Shown piece after piece: positions 16,793 to 27,155 of a stretch of DNA of 64,000 bases (position 1 is the first letter of the stretch; each line of letters opens with the position of its first letter). The notes beneath the pieces are model-generated. The model made no database searches and was not told where the DNA came from. It saw only the letters and a list, made by a program, of their open reading frames with translations. Source of the DNA: an uncultured Acidobacteriota bacterium (lineage in GTDB: Bacteria > Acidobacteriota > Terriglobia > Bryobacterales > Bryobacteraceae); assembly GCA_902826685.1 (NCBI GenBank), contig CADEFT010000002.1, positions 124,001 through 188,000 of the forward strand. Direction: 5' to 3'. Position numbers and translations under genes: made by a program.

Positions 16793-17692
16793 ATGCATCC
16801 TGGTGGCAGCGGTCCGCCGCGAAAGCCCGTCCCGGTTTGTCCTATTGACGTCCCCCAAGGACCCAATTCCAATCAAAGGAGTTGGCAGCCTGCCCAGGCA
16901 CGATCCGCTCGCGGCGGCGTGCAAATCGGGGCCCAGGCGCCGCCGAATTACCAGGCTCCGCTGCCGCCACCCAAGTACGGGCTCAACGAATTCCATGAGA
17001 ACAGGGCCGTGCGCAAGGCGATGCTGCATTTCGCGATGGTGAATCCGCAGGACGACAGCGCCCGCTTCACCGTCGCAAAATCCGATGGTGGCGCCAATGA
17101 CCTGCAGGGAACGCCCGAGTTCAACCAACTCATGTTTCTCCGCATGATGGAACAGTACCGGGCAAAGCCCACCATGTTCAAGGCCGACATCATCAACGCG
17201 ACGTGCGTTTTCGAGAAGCGCAACGAGCAGCAGAAGAGCCGTTTTGCCATTGAGAAGCCGGATGGGATGTCGAAATCCATCAATGAACGGCATACGCAAA
17301 AGGCAAGACGGCATAAGGAGCACGTCAAGGCCGCCGAAACCAGGGAAATGAAGGAAGCCGTGGAAGCGGCCGATTTAGCGCCCGTGGACCTCTTCCGCCC
17401 ACTGGAGCAGCATGTTCTCGGTGCCCCCACGCTGGAGCGGTTCTTCCGCGAATTCAGCGCCGCCGACCGGGAACATCAGCTTGTGGCGATGGGGAAGTCA
17501 TTGGCGGGAAATCCGCCCGCCCAGGGGTGCCCGGAGAACTTCGCTCAAGCGCTCACCAGCACGGTGAATCTGCTCGATGGCAAGACCCGCCGGTTTAAGC
17601 TGCAGGGGAAAGGCGATCACCCGGAGGATGCCGAGGTGTGGGTGGAAAACTGCCAGTTCGATACGGTGGACCTGGGAATCAAGGACGAGTAG
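16793..17692 (+). CDS. Unknown soluble protein with proline-rich N-terminus
   Basis: 299 residues, ATG preceded by an excellent AGGAGG. The first 60 residues are proline- and glutamine-rich and probably disordered (PPRKPVPVCPIDVPQGP, APLPPPKYG); the rest is globular with a charged helical region (SINERHTQKARRHKEH). There is no signal peptide or membrane segment. The C-terminal 40 residues look beta-rich (TVNLLDGKTRRFKLQGKG). I do not recognise the family. It stands alone between tRNA-Leu and the isomerase gene. Confidence 0.7.
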   Translation: MHPGGSGPPRKPVPVCPIDVPQGPNSNQRSWQPAQARSARGGVQIGAQAPPNYQAPLPPPKYGLNEFHENRAVRKAMLHFAMVNPQDDSARFTVAKSDGGANDLQGTPEFNQLMFLRMMEQYRAKPTMFKADIINATCVFEKRNEQQKSRFAIEKPDGMSKSINERHTQKARRHKEHVKAAETREMKEAVEAADLAPVDLFRPLEQHVLGAPTLERFFREFSAADREHQLVAMGKSLAGNPPAQGCPENFAQALTSTVNLLDGKTRRFKLQGKGDHPEDAEVWVENCQFDTVDLGIKDE

Positions 17693-17738
17693 CCTTCCAG
17701 GGTTTCCGCGCTGTACGCCTCACCCGTTACTCTTAGAT

Positions 17739-18644
17739 ATGTCTCTCTCTCGCCGGGCCATCCTTGCCTCACCCGCTCTCGCGCTCGCGGCCGATTCCGG
17801 CGCCGCCGGGCGCATCCGGCTGGCTGCCTCTTCCTATAGCTGGTGGCACTTCAAGCCGCGCAAAGTGCCCATGGAAACGGTCATCGACGAGGCGGCGCGC
17901 ATCGGCTTTGAAGGTGTCGAGATCCTGCATCGCGGCATGACGGACGAATCGCCGGCTCATCTGCACAAGCTCAAGCGCCACGCCTTCCGCGCGGGGGTGG
18001 ATCTGGTTCTGTTCTCCATCCATCAGGATTTCGTTTCACCCTATGTCGATATGCGCGGGGAGGCGATTCGCCACACCATTCACTGCATCCACATGGCGGC
18101 GCGTATGGGGATCCCGTGCGTACGGCTGAATTCGGGCCGCTGGAAAACCATTCCGAATTTCAACGACCTCATGAAGGCCAACGGGCAGGAGCCGCCGATG
18201 GCGGGCTACGATCCCGAAGAAGCCTTCCGGTGGTGCATCGACGGCATCAACGAATGCCTGCCGGTGGCGGAAAAGGAAGGCATCCTGCTGGCGCTCGAGA
18301 ATCATTGGGGACTGACGACGCAACCGGCCGACCTGCTGAAGATCTACAAGGCCGTGAATCATCCCTGGCTCGGGCTTAACGTGGATACGGGGAATTTCCC
18401 TAACAACGTTTCGCCTTACGACGGCATCGAGATGCTGGCGCCGCATGCGGTCATGGTGCAGGCCAAGACCTATCACGGGGGCGGGGAATGGTACACGCTC
18501 GACCTCGACTACAAACGCATCGCGGGCATTCTGCGCAAGGCGGGCTACCACGGCTGGGTCTCGCTTGAGATGGAAGGCAAGGAAGACCCGGCGACGGCGG
18601 TGCCCAAGAGTTATCAGACGCTGAAAGCGGCGTTTCAGGCGTAG
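17739..18644 (+). CDS. Sugar phosphate isomerase/epimerase family protein (TIM barrel, exported)
   Basis: 301 residues. A twin-arginine-like leader ([18 protein letters not shown]) precedes an AP-endonuclease-2-like TIM barrel: [10 protein letters not shown], a middle [16 protein letters not shown] strand carrying a metal-binding glutamate and histidine, [12 protein letters not shown] with an aspartate, and [12 protein letters not shown] at the end. The fold is used for sugar isomerases and epimerases; the substrate is not evident. The stop is followed two bases later by the start of an outer-membrane receptor gene, so they form an operon, which suggests processing of a carbohydrate taken up by the receptor. 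Confidence 0.82.
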   Translation: MSLSRRAILASPALALAADSGAAGRIRLAASSYSWWHFKPRKVPMETVIDEAARIGFEGVEILHRGMTDESPAHLHKLKRHAFRAGVDLVLFSIHQDFVSPYVDMRGEAIRHTIHCIHMAARMGIPCVRLNSGRWKTIPNFNDLMKANGQEPPMAGYDPEEAFRWCIDGINECLPVAEKEGILLALENHWGLTTQPADLLKIYKAVNHPWLGLNVDTGNFPNNVSPYDGIEMLAPHAVMVQAKTYHGGGEWYTLDLDYKRIAGILRKAGYHGWVSLEMEGKEDPATAVPKSYQTLKAAFQA

Positions 18645-18646
18645 CG

Positions 18647-21130
18647 GTGCAACTGTTCCTGCTTATTGCCGCCGCCTTGTACGGCCAGCCAAAACCTTCC
18701 GACTTGAACCTGCTGGGACAAGCCGATACCTCGTCGGGCGAGAGCCGGCGCAATGAGAACATCCAGTTCAACCTGGTGGACAACAACGCGCTCAAGGAAC
18801 TCAACGTCCGGATGGGTACCGTCGTCACTTTGTTCAACGAATTCTCCGCCGAGCGCGGCTACTATGGCGCCGAATATGGCGTCGCGCCTTCCGCGCCGAT
18901 TCACGTGGGCTACGCCAAGCCGCGCGTCTGGCATGGAGAAGCGCGCTACAGCCATTTGAACAGCGTGTTTTCCGCCCGCACTTTTTTTCAGGTGGGCGAT
19001 GTGAAGCCGGCGCGCGAGAACGATTACGGATTCCGTTTCTCGCTGCCGGTGTGGCGCGGCGGGGCGCTTTCGATCGACGCGGGCCAGCGCAAGATACGCG
19101 GGCAGGTGAACGGCAACGTGCTGGTTCCTTCGCTCGACGAGCGGACTCCGCTGGCCACCGATCCGGCGGTGCGCGCCATCGTCGCCCGCTATTTGAACGC
19201 GTATCCGCTGGCGCTGCCCAACCGCACCGACATTAACCCGCGGGCGTTGAACACGAACTCGCCCCAGCGGATCGACGATACCAACGCGGCGCTGCGGCTC
19301 GACCAGAATCTCGGGCGGCGCGACAAACTGGTCGCGCAACACCTGTTCACCACGCAATTCGTCGCCGCGTTTCAATTCGTGGCCGGGCAGAATCCCGATA
19401 CTTCCACACGCTCGCAACGCGCGCGCCTCACCTGGACGCGCGATTGGAACGCGCGCAACCTCACCGATTTTTCGGCCGGCTACGATCGCTTGGGTTCGTT
19501 CCTCCGCCCTGAGCCTCGCGCGGTCGGACCGTTCATTTCGATTTCCGGGCTGACGTCGCTGGGGCCGGAAGGCAGCATTCCCATCAATCGCGCCCAAAAC
19601 CTGTTTCGTTACGCGGGACGGTGGCGGCGCCAGCAGGGAACTCACACGGTGACGGCGGGCTTTGGCGTTTTACGGCGTCAATGGAACGGCATCGAGACCG
19701 ACACCCATCGCGGCTTCTTTTCGTTCGCCCCCGATTTCGGCCGCGATGCGATCACCAACCTGCGGCTGGGCGTTCCGGCGCAGCACATCATCGCGCTTGG
19801 CGACGTCTATCGTGGATTTCGCAACTGGGAAATGCAGTTCTACGCCACCGATACCTGGAAGGCTACGGCCCGTCTCACGTTCACCTATGGGCTGCGCTAT
19901 CAACCGGCACCGAAGCCGAACGAAGTGAACGGCCGCAATGAGATTGCCTACGATTGCGACTGCAATAATCTGGCGCCGCAGTTCGGGTTCGCCTACCGGC
20001 TGCCGGAAAAGCTCGGCGTCTTCCGCGCCGCGTATTCGCTGCAGTATGGCGAGATCTATCCGGTGACGTTTCAACAGGTGCGATTCACTCCTCCCGGCAG
20101 CGTGAAGATCGTCATTCCGGCGCCGGACCTGGTGAATCCGTTCGCGGGCGCGGGCGCCGATCCGCGGCCCAACCTCTACCTGCTGGACAAAGACCTGACG
20201 CTGCCGTATGTGCACCTCTACAACGCGAGCTGGGAGCTGCCGGCCGGTCCGTTCCGGCTGCAGTTCGGCTATGTGGGCAGCCGGGCGCATAAACTCCTGC
20301 TGATGCTCTACGACAATCGCGGCCATCCGGTGCCGGGCCTGCCGCAGACCACGGCGACGCTGAATGCGCGCCGTCCGTATCCGCAATACGCCGAGTGGCG
20401 GCGCGTGGTGAACAACTCACGCGGGTATTTCGATGCGGCGCGCGTTTCCCTCGTACTGCCGCGCTGGCGGGGGCTGACCGTGGACGCCGCCTATTGGTTC
20501 AGCAAGGCGATCGACCTGGGGGCCGCCTATACCAACACGGCCTACGACGTGGATTCGCGCCTTTCCCGCGGGCAGTGGGAATATGAACAGCATCGCGACA
20601 TGAAGGGGCGGTCGAACTTCGATCAGCCGCACTCGGTGCTGTGGCGCGCTACGTATGAATACCGCAAGTTCCGGCTATCGGGCGTGGCGCTGCTCAAGTC
20701 GGGCACGCCGTTCACGGTGGTGAGCGGATCCGACGGGCCTGGATTTGGAAACGTCGATGGCAACGGCAACGACCGGCCGAACATCCTGGACCCATCGATT
20801 CTGGGCCGCACGGTGGGCGACCCGGATAACTCCAGGCAACTGCTGCCGCGGGCGGCGTTCCGCTACATGCAGCCGACCGACCACCGGGGCAACATCGGGC
20901 GCAACGTGTTCCGCAAGGGCTCCATCCGCAACGTGAACGCCGCGCTCGGGCGCATCTTCTCCATCCACAACGGCTATCAACTGGAGATGCGCGCGGAAAC
21001 GATCAACCTGAGCAATACGCCTCAGTTCGCCGAGCCGGGAGTCGAACTGGCCAATCCGAATTTCGGCCAGATCACTAACACGCTGAACGAAGGCCGCACG
21101 CTACGCGTTCACGCGGCCTTCCGCTGGTAG
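18647..21130 (+). CDS. Oar-like TonB-dependent outer-membrane receptor, N-terminally reduced
   Basis: 827 residues, GTG start, with a short signal peptide ([13 protein letters not shown]). The protein is mostly a large beta barrel with alternating aromatic strands ([34 protein letters not shown] end) and terminates in a strand ending FRW, as outer-membrane proteins do. Most acidobacterial relatives are near 1100 residues and start with a carboxypeptidase-regulatory domain plus plug; that domain is not seen here, and the plug region is short. It may take up a plant- or microbe-derived oligosaccharide, consistent with the isomerase gene immediately upstream. Confidence 0.8.
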   Translation: MQLFLLIAAALYGQPKPSDLNLLGQADTSSGESRRNENIQFNLVDNNALKELNVRMGTVVTLFNEFSAERGYYGAEYGVAPSAPIHVGYAKPRVWHGEARYSHLNSVFSARTFFQVGDVKPARENDYGFRFSLPVWRGGALSIDAGQRKIRGQVNGNVLVPSLDERTPLATDPAVRAIVARYLNAYPLALPNRTDINPRALNTNSPQRIDDTNAALRLDQNLGRRDKLVAQHLFTTQFVAAFQFVAGQNPDTSTRSQRARLTWTRDWNARNLTDFSAGYDRLGSFLRPEPRAVGPFISISGLTSLGPEGSIPINRAQNLFRYAGRWRRQQGTHTVTAGFGVLRRQWNGIETDTHRGFFSFAPDFGRDAITNLRLGVPAQHIIALGDVYRGFRNWEMQFYATDTWKATARLTFTYGLRYQPAPKPNEVNGRNEIAYDCDCNNLAPQFGFAYRLPEKLGVFRAAYSLQYGEIYPVTFQQVRFTPPGSVKIVIPAPDLVNPFAGAGADPRPNLYLLDKDLTLPYVHLYNASWELPAGPFRLQFGYVGSRAHKLLLMLYDNRGHPVPGLPQTTATLNARRPYPQYAEWRRVVNNSRGYFDAARVSLVLPRWRGLTVDAAYWFSKAIDLGAAYTNTAYDVDSRLSRGQWEYEQHRDMKGRSNFDQPHSVLWRATYEYRKFRLSGVALLKSGTPFTVVSGSDGPGFGNVDGNGNDRPNILDPSILGRTVGDPDNSRQLLPRAAFRYMQPTDHRGNIGRNVFRKGSIRNVNAALGRIFSIHNGYQLEMRAETINLSNTPQFAEPGVELANPNFGQITNTLNEGRTLRVHAAFRW

Positions 21131-21589
21131 CTACTTCTTCTTTCCGGCCGGTCCGCCGTGTTTTGCGATGACGGTGATCTCGATGCGGAAAGTGCCCACC
21201 AGCGCCGCTACGCCGACCGTGGTGCGTACCGGGCGCGGTTCGGGCATATTGGCCACGTATACCTTGTTCATACGCTCGAACAGGCTCATATCGGTGAGGT
21301 AGACGTTGCTCGATACCACGTCCGCCATGGTCATACCACCGGCCTTGAGAATCGCATTAATACTGTCGAAGGTCGCCTTCACTTCGTCTTCGAAGCTTTC
21401 AGGACGCTTGCCGTCGGCGCCGCGGCCCACCTGGCCTGAGACGTAGAGCGTATCGCCCGATTGGATGCCATGGCTGAAATTGGCGCTGGGCGCGATGCCC
21501 TGGGCCGTAACGGGCTTCTTTTGAAAGGCAAACAGTCCGCTGCCGAGAAGGACGAAAGCACTCACGCCGAGTAGGGTTCGGGAAAACAT
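21131..21589 (-). CDS. RidA/YjgF family protein with signal peptide
   Basis: 152 residues. An N-terminal hydrophobic leader (TLLGVSAFVLLGSGLFAF) precedes a complete RidA domain: FSHGIQSGDTLYVSGQVG, ESFEDEVKATFDSINAIL, NVYLTDM and PEPRPVRTTVGVAAL, where the arginine corresponds to the imine-binding residue of RidA. Cytoplasmic RidA hydrolyses reactive enamines; an exported member must act on something else or in the periplasm. It converges on the receptor gene, with its stop directly abutting that gene's stop. Confidence 0.87.
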   Translation of the reverse strand: MFSRTLLGVSAFVLLGSGLFAFQKKPVTAQGIAPSANFSHGIQSGDTLYVSGQVGRGADGKRPESFEDEVKATFDSINAILKAGGMTMADVVSSNVYLTDMSLFERMNKVYVANMPEPRPVRTTVGVAALVGTFRIEITVIAKHGGPAGKKK

Positions 21590-21755
21590 ACCTGGAATGA
21601 TACCCTAACCGATTCGCCTGAGTACGGGAATCGGGCCCGTCGCGTAGTACCACGCCGGAATCCACCGAAACGGCCATTGTTTGTACATCAGCGGCGTAGC
21701 ATTCTGATACTTCAAACGGAGCGGGACACATCTTCTCTCGTGTGTCTGGAGGAAC

Positions 21756-22112
21756 ATGTTTAGTGCATCGGAATCGACAAGAACGGCCAACGACCGGCGG
21801 GCTGCGGACCGCTTCCCGATTGAACGGGAAGTGCGGTTCAAGATCCTCAGCAAAAAGACCGGCGACGAGGCTGGCATAGGAAAGACGGTGAACATCAGCA
21901 GCAACGGCATCCTGTTCACCACCGATAAATTGCTGATCCCCGGCCGGCGCCTGGAGATCTCGGTGAGCTGGCCGGCGCAGCTCAATGACAAATGTTCGCT
22001 GAAGCTGGTGGCGCAGGGCCGCGTGGTGCGTTTCGAGCAAGGGCGCGCGGCCATGGAGATTCAGAAGCACGAGTTCCGCACCTCGCGGCTGGCGGCCGCG
22101 GCCGGAGCCTGA
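21756..22112 (+). CDS. PilZ-domain protein (putative c-di-GMP receptor)
   Basis: 118 residues, single PilZ domain. The cyclic-di-GMP motif RxxxR is present as RFPIER (about 19-24), followed by a second motif VNISSNGILF in which the usual DxSxxG is NxSxxG, so binding may be altered. Such stand-alone PilZ proteins bind c-di-GMP and regulate motility, polysaccharide synthesis or other outputs. A TGGAGG Shine-Dalgarno precedes the ATG. The gene stands 56 bases upstream of the NtrY-like kinase, with a promoter for the kinase in between. Confidence 0.87.
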   Translation: MFSASESTRTANDRRAADRFPIEREVRFKILSKKTGDEAGIGKTVNISSNGILFTTDKLLIPGRRLEISVSWPAQLNDKCSLKLVAQGRVVRFEQGRAAMEIQKHEFRTSRLAAAAGA

Positions 22113-22133
22113 ACGGCCGGAGAGTGGGACCCG

Positions 22134-22139
22134 TATAAT
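22134..22139 (+). promoter_or_regulatory. -10 element of the ntrYX promoter
   Basis: A perfect TATAAT 30 bases upstream of the ntrY-like ATG. The -35 region is weak (only a CTGAAC-like sequence at the right distance), so an activator may be needed. Confidence 0.45.
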
Positions 22140-22168
22140 CGGAGGGGAGAGCCAAGCGAACCCTTCAG

Positions 22169-24232
22169 ATGCGCAAGCTCCTCGTCTTCGGAACCGGCGT
22201 GGTCATTCTCGCCATCCTTTCGGCGCTGGTGGTGTGGCAAACCTCCTTCAACCTGGGCGAATTCGGGCCGGCGACGGAATTCCAAACCGTGGTGTTCTGG
22301 GCCACTTCCACGTTCATCTTTCTGCTGGCGGTGGCGCTGGGGTTCATGCTGGTACGCACCGGCCTGCGGCTATACCTGGAGCGGCAACGGAATCGCGAAG
22401 GGTCGCGCATCCGCACCCGCCTGATCGTCGGCGCCCTGGCGCTGAGCTTCGTCCCCGTCCTTTTCCTGGTCCTGTTTTCCATGGCGGTACTGAACCGCAA
22501 CATCGAAGCATGGTTCAGCCGCCCCGGCAATAACATCCGCTGGACGCTGATCGATGTGGGCGTGGCGATGGACCGTGAGGCGCAGGCGCGCGCAAGCGTC
22601 GTGGCCGACTGGCTGACGCTGCGTTCCCAGACGCCCGGTTTCGAAGGTTGGGAAAAAGCGTGCGCGGCGCACATGGTGGAGCAGGCCTGGCTCGAAAGCG
22701 CCAACGGGGAGCGCACCTACGTTTGCGGCCAGTTGAAAGCCGCCTCGCCGCGTACGGTGGAAGGCCACGGAAACGCGGGCAACACCAGGCTCGCCGTGCG
22801 TGTACTGATGCCAGTGGATTTCACCGGCAAGCAGCGCGAGATTGCGACGGCGGTGGCCGAGTACGACGCGCTGTTTACCCGTAAGAAAGACGTGCGGCAG
22901 CTTTACATGCTGCTGATCTCGGTCATCACTTTGTTTGTGCTGTTCATCGCCACCTGGATCGCGCGGCTGCTGGCGCAGCAGATCAGCGATCCGATCTCGG
23001 CGATTCTCGAAGCCGCGGGCGAAGTGCGCCGCGGCAACCTGGCGCATCGCATTCGAACGGGCGCGCTCGATGAACTGGGCACGCTGGTACGCGCCTTCAA
23101 CCAGATGACCGGCGATCTCGATTCGCACAGCCGCGAACTGGAACACAGGCGCCGGTTCACCGAAGCCATTCTCGAAAGCATCCCGACCGGCGTCATTTCA
23201 GTCGATCCGGACGGTTTGATCCAGAAGTTCAACCCGGCGGTGATGCGCATTTTCTCTTCGGTCAAAGCCGAAAATCTCAAGAGCATCGACGATCTGCTGC
23301 CGCGCGAGGAGGCCGCCGAGGTGCGCTACCTGATGAACCGCGCCCACCGTACGGGCATGGCCTCGCGCCAGATCGATTTTCATATCGGCGAGCGGCCGGT
23401 ACACCTGCTGGTGACGGTCACCGCACTCGAGGAAACGGGCAACTCGGGCTTCGTGGTGATGATCGAAGACACCGGCGAACTGCTGCGTGCACAGAAGGCC
23501 GAAGCGTGGCACGAAGTGGCGCGGCGCATCGCACACGAGATTCGCAATCCGCTGACTCCCATCGCCCTTTGCGCCGAGCGCGCCGTGCGCCACCTCGAGC
23601 GCGCCGCGATTCCCGCCGAGTCGACGCGCGTGCTGCGCGAATGCTGCACGACGATCCTGGGGGAAGTGGAATCGGTGAAAACGCTGGTGGACGAGTTTTC
23701 CCAGTTCGCCCGGTTTCCGGCGGCGCAGCCGGTGCCATGCGATCTCAATGAAATTGTCGAACAGGCGCTGGCCGTCTTTCAGGGCCGGCTGGGCGGCATC
23801 GATCTGCGCAAGAATCTCGGCTATGGACTGCCGCTGGTGAACGTGGATCGCGAGCAACTGAAGCGCGTGATCGTGAACCTGGTGGATAACGCCGCCGAGG
23901 CGATGCAGAAGTCGCCGCTGAAGCGCCTGATCATCCGCACCAGCGCGCTGCCTTCCGATGCGGTGGAACTGGTGGTGGCGGACACCGGCTGCGGCGTATC
24001 GGCGGGCGATAAGGAGAAGCTGTTTCTGCCTTATTTCTCGACCAAGGGCCGCGGCACGGGTCTGGGCCTGGCCATCGTCAGCCATATTCTGGCCGAGCAT
24101 CACGCCACCATCCGGGTCGAAGACAACCGGCCCGCCGGGGCGCGTTTCCTGGTAGAGATTCCGGCCATTACCGCCGCGCCTGCGATAGTGGAAGCTGAGC
24201 ATGAAGCAATATCGCGTTCTCGTCGTGGATGA
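22169..24232 (+). CDS. NtrY-like sensor histidine kinase
   Basis: 687 residues. Three N-terminal membrane helices (about 5-25, 45-68, 86-108), an extracytoplasmic loop, and a fourth helix (about 247-268) are followed by HAMP (DPISAILEAAGEVRRGNLAHR), a PAS domain, the dimerisation/phosphoacceptor box with H456 in RRIAHEIRNPLTPI, and an HATPase domain with N, G1 (ADTGCGV) and G2 (GRGTGLGLAI) boxes. This is the NtrY architecture. It phosphorylates the regulator encoded by the next gene, whose start it overlaps by 32 bases. In other bacteria NtrY/NtrX senses nitrogen or redox state and envelope conditions; the signal here is unknown. Confidence 0.9.
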   Translation: MRKLLVFGTGVVILAILSALVVWQTSFNLGEFGPATEFQTVVFWATSTFIFLLAVALGFMLVRTGLRLYLERQRNREGSRIRTRLIVGALALSFVPVLFLVLFSMAVLNRNIEAWFSRPGNNIRWTLIDVGVAMDREAQARASVVADWLTLRSQTPGFEGWEKACAAHMVEQAWLESANGERTYVCGQLKAASPRTVEGHGNAGNTRLAVRVLMPVDFTGKQREIATAVAEYDALFTRKKDVRQLYMLLISVITLFVLFIATWIARLLAQQISDPISAILEAAGEVRRGNLAHRIRTGALDELGTLVRAFNQMTGDLDSHSRELEHRRRFTEAILESIPTGVISVDPDGLIQKFNPAVMRIFSSVKAENLKSIDDLLPREEAAEVRYLMNRAHRTGMASRQIDFHIGERPVHLLVTVTALEETGNSGFVVMIEDTGELLRAQKAEAWHEVARRIAHEIRNPLTPIALCAERAVRHLERAAIPAESTRVLRECCTTILGEVESVKTLVDEFSQFARFPAAQPVPCDLNEIVEQALAVFQGRLGGIDLRKNLGYGLPLVNVDREQLKRVIVNLVDNAAEAMQKSPLKRLIIRTSALPSDAVELVVADTGCGVSAGDKEKLFLPYFSTKGRGTGLGLAIVSHILAEHHATIRVEDNRPAGARFLVEIPAITAAPAIVEAEHEAISRSRRG

Positions 24233-25571
24233 CGAGCCCGGCATCCGGAATTCTCTCTCGGGTGTCCTTGAAGACGAAGGCTACGCGGTGACGGCGGTGG
24301 AAACGGCCGAGCGCAGCCTGGAGGAAGTCCACAAACATCCCTACGACGTCGTGCTGATGGATATCTGGCTGCCCGGCGTGGACGGTCTGGAAGCACTGCA
24401 GCGCATCCAGGAAATGCCGTTCGACGACCGGCCCATGGTCATCATGATTTCCGGCCACGGCACGATTGAGACGGCGGTGCGGGCCACCAAGCTGGGCGCG
24501 TTCGATTTCATCGAAAAGCCGCTGACCATTCAGAAGATCACCGTGGTGGTGAAGAACGCCATCCAGCAGCGGCGGCTGGAAATGGAGGTGCAGCGGCTCA
24601 AGGAAGATCACGGCGCGGGCCCGGTGCTGATCGGCGAAAGCGTGCCGGTGAAAGCGCTGCGGCAGCAATTGAAGCTGATGGCGTCCACCAACGGCCGCGT
24701 GCTGATTTACGGCGAAAGCGGAACGGGCAAGGAACTGGTGGCGCGCAGCATTCACGCGTTGAGCCCGCGCGCGGCCGAAGCTTTCATCGAAGTCAATTGC
24801 GCCGCGATTCCGGAAGACCTCATTGAAAGCGAGTTGTTCGGCCACCGTCAGGGCAGCTTCCCGGCGGCGCAGCGGGACAAAGCCGGCAAGTTCGAGAAAG
24901 CCCACGGCGGCACGCTGTTCCTCGACGAAGTGGGCGACATGAGTCTGAAGACGCAATCGAAGGTGCTGCGCGTGCTCGAGGAACAGCGTTTCGAGCCGGT
25001 GGGGGCGAGCGAGTTCATCTGCATCGATACGCGCGTGATCGCCGCCACCAACAAAAATCTGGAAGTGGAGATCGAGCGCGGCAACTTCCGGGAGGATCTG
25101 TTTTACCGGCTGAACGTGATTCCGTTTCACGTGCCGCCGCTGCGCGAGCGCGCCGAAGACATCCCGCTGCTGGCCAATCATTTCGTGCGCGAGTTCACCA
25201 CCGCCTACGGCCGCAAACGCAAGGAATTGACGGCGGAAGCCTATCAGGTGCTGCAGGACTACCACTGGCCCGGCAATGTGAGGGAACTGCGGAACCTGAT
25301 GGAGCGCATCGTCATCATGAATCCGCAGGCGCGCATCGATGCGCGGCACATTCCGCTGAATCCTTCCAAGCGCAGCGTCTTCGAGCGGCCGATCGACTAT
25401 TTCAGCAGCCTGCAGGAAGTGCGCGAAGCGGCCGAGCGCGAGTTTATTCTAAAGAAACTCGAAGAATTGGGCTGGAACATTTCGCGCACCGCCGAGGCGC
25501 TGGGAATGGAGCGCAGCAATCTTTATCGAAAGATGAAGGCGCTCGGGATCACGCCGAAGGAAGGTGTGTAG
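24201..25571 (+). CDS. NtrX-like response regulator (AAA+ bEBP family) with altered GAFTGA loop
   Basis: 456 residues. The receiver domain has the phosphoacceptor D54 in VLMDIWLPG; the AAA+ domain has Walker A GESGTGKE at 171-178 and Walker B LFLDEV at 239-244; a Fis-type HTH ends the protein (ISRTAEALGMERSNLYRKM). The sigma54-contact loop, normally ELFGHxxGAFTGA, reads ELFGHRQGSFPAA (211-223), so the key threonine and glycine are missing. Regulators without GAFTGA usually cannot open sigma54 promoters; Rhodobacter capsulatus NtrC is a known case acting with sigma70. It overlaps the kinase gene by 32 bases and is followed by the amidohydrolase gene. Confidence 0.9.
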   Translation: MKQYRVLVVDDEPGIRNSLSGVLEDEGYAVTAVETAERSLEEVHKHPYDVVLMDIWLPGVDGLEALQRIQEMPFDDRPMVIMISGHGTIETAVRATKLGAFDFIEKPLTIQKITVVVKNAIQQRRLEMEVQRLKEDHGAGPVLIGESVPVKALRQQLKLMASTNGRVLIYGESGTGKELVARSIHALSPRAAEAFIEVNCAAIPEDLIESELFGHRQGSFPAAQRDKAGKFEKAHGGTLFLDEVGDMSLKTQSKVLRVLEEQRFEPVGASEFICIDTRVIAATNKNLEVEIERGNFREDLFYRLNVIPFHVPPLRERAEDIPLLANHFVREFTTAYGRKRKELTAEAYQVLQDYHWPGNVRELRNLMERIVIMNPQARIDARHIPLNPSKRSVFERPIDYFSSLQEVREAAEREFILKKLEELGWNISRTAEALGMERSNLYRKMKALGITPKEGV

Positions 25572-25574
25572 ATC

Positions 25575-27155
25575 TTGCTCGCCGCCCTGGTGTTTGTCAA
25601 CGGCGTGATCCTCACCATGGATGAACGGTCGACGGTGGCCGAAGCCGTGGCGATCGACCAGGGACGCATTGTGGCGGTGGGCATGAACGAGGCGATGCGC
25701 AAGGCGCTGCCTTCGGCCACGGTGGCCGATCTTCGCGGCCGGACGATGCTGCCGGGCTTTTATGCCGCGCACGATCACTTCCCGGTTTCGGGGTTTGTGG
25801 GCGACATGCAGGTGGATCTGAATAGTCCGCCCATGGGACGCATGGAGACGATCGCCCAGATCGTGGATGCGCTGAAGGCGAAAGCGGCAAAGGCGCGGCC
25901 AGGCGAATGGATTTTGGGCCGCGGCTACGACGATACGCTGCTGAGCGAGCGCCGCCACCCCACGCGCGCCGATCTCGACCGCGTTTCATCATCCAATCCC
26001 GTCTGGATCGTGCATACCTCCGGCCATTTCGGCGTGGCCAATTCGAAGGCGTTGGCGGTGGCAGGTGTGGTATCGGATACCGGCCTGATCGAGGAGACCC
26101 TCGATGCGGTGGCGAAGCACGTCCCCGATCCGACGCTCGAGCAGCGGATGCAGGCGGTGCGCCGCGCGGGAGCCGAGTACCTGGCGCGCGGTGTCACCAC
26201 CACCGTGATCGCGCACGGCAGCCGGGAAAGACTGATCGATTTGAAGACGGCGCTGGCGCGCGAGTTCCTGCCGCTGCGCGTCGTGCAGATGCTGAGCGAA
26301 GGCGGCACGATTCCCGAAACGGCCGCCGAAGCGGTGAAGTGGCGCAGTCCGGATGGGCGCGTGCGGGCGGGGGCGATCAAGATCGCGCAGGACGGCTCGC
26401 TTCAGGGCTACACAGGCTGGCTTACGGCACCGTATCATAACCGGCCCGTGCGCGGCTGGCAGGCACGGCCGCGCGCGGCCCTTGTGGAACTGGTGAAGAA
26501 GTATCACCGGGGCGGCCATCAGATCGCCATCCACGGCAATGGCGACGCGGCGATCGACGACATCCTGGAGGCGTTCGAGCAGGCGCAGCGCGAGTTTCCG
26601 CGGCCCGGCGCGCGCCACCGCATCGAGCATTGCCAGACCGCGCGCGAGGATCAACTGGCGCGCATGGCCCGGCTGGGTGTGACGCCGTCATTCTTCGTGG
26701 CGCACGTTTACTATTGGGGCGACCGGCACCACGAACTGTTCCTGGGGCCCGAGCGGGCGGCGCGCATCAGTCCACTGGCTTCGGCCGGGCGGCACGGGCT
26801 GCGCTATACGCTGCACAACGACACGCCGGTGACTCCGGTGGACCCGCTGCACCTGATCTGGTGCGCGGTGAACCGCCGGACGGCTGGCGGTGCGATTCTC
26901 GGCGAGGCCCAGAGGGTGAGCGTGGAACGGGCGCTGCGCGCGGTGACCATCGACGCCGCGTGGCAGAATTTCGAGGAGGCGGAGAAAGGATCGATCGAGG
27001 CCGGCAAGGCGGCCGACCTTGTGGTGCTCGATCGCAATCCTCTCACTGCGGCGGCCTCGGACTTACGGAGCATCCGCGTGATGCAAACCTACGTGGGCGG
27101 AGTCGCCTTACTGGGCGCCCAGATCGTAGAGCGCCCGCACCTCCGAAGCCGATAG
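25575..27155 (+). CDS. Amidohydrolase (YtcJ-like metal-dependent hydrolase)
   Basis: 526 residues. The N-terminal composite beta domain (ALVFVNGVILTMDE, IDQGRIVAVG, GRTMLPGFYAAHDHF) carries the first metal HxH motif, and the TIM barrel contains HSTSGHFG- and IHGNGDAAID-like segments with further ligands and RIEHCQTA. The C-terminus has the GSIEAGKAADLVVLDRNP signature that closes such enzymes. The substrate cannot be inferred. The start is a TTG four bases after the regulator stop, so it belongs to the ntrYX transcript. The last 48 bases overlap the convergent sugar-dehydrogenase gene. Confidence 0.85.
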   Translation: MLAALVFVNGVILTMDERSTVAEAVAIDQGRIVAVGMNEAMRKALPSATVADLRGRTMLPGFYAAHDHFPVSGFVGDMQVDLNSPPMGRMETIAQIVDALKAKAAKARPGEWILGRGYDDTLLSERRHPTRADLDRVSSSNPVWIVHTSGHFGVANSKALAVAGVVSDTGLIEETLDAVAKHVPDPTLEQRMQAVRRAGAEYLARGVTTTVIAHGSRERLIDLKTALAREFLPLRVVQMLSEGGTIPETAAEAVKWRSPDGRVRAGAIKIAQDGSLQGYTGWLTAPYHNRPVRGWQARPRAALVELVKKYHRGGHQIAIHGNGDAAIDDILEAFEQAQREFPRPGARHRIEHCQTAREDQLARMARLGVTPSFFVAHVYYWGDRHHELFLGPERAARISPLASAGRHGLRYTLHNDTPVTPVDPLHLIWCAVNRRTAGGAILGEAQRVSVERALRAVTIDAAWQNFEEAEKGSIEAGKAADLVVLDRNPLTAAASDLRSIRVMQTYVGGVALLGAQIVERPHLRSR

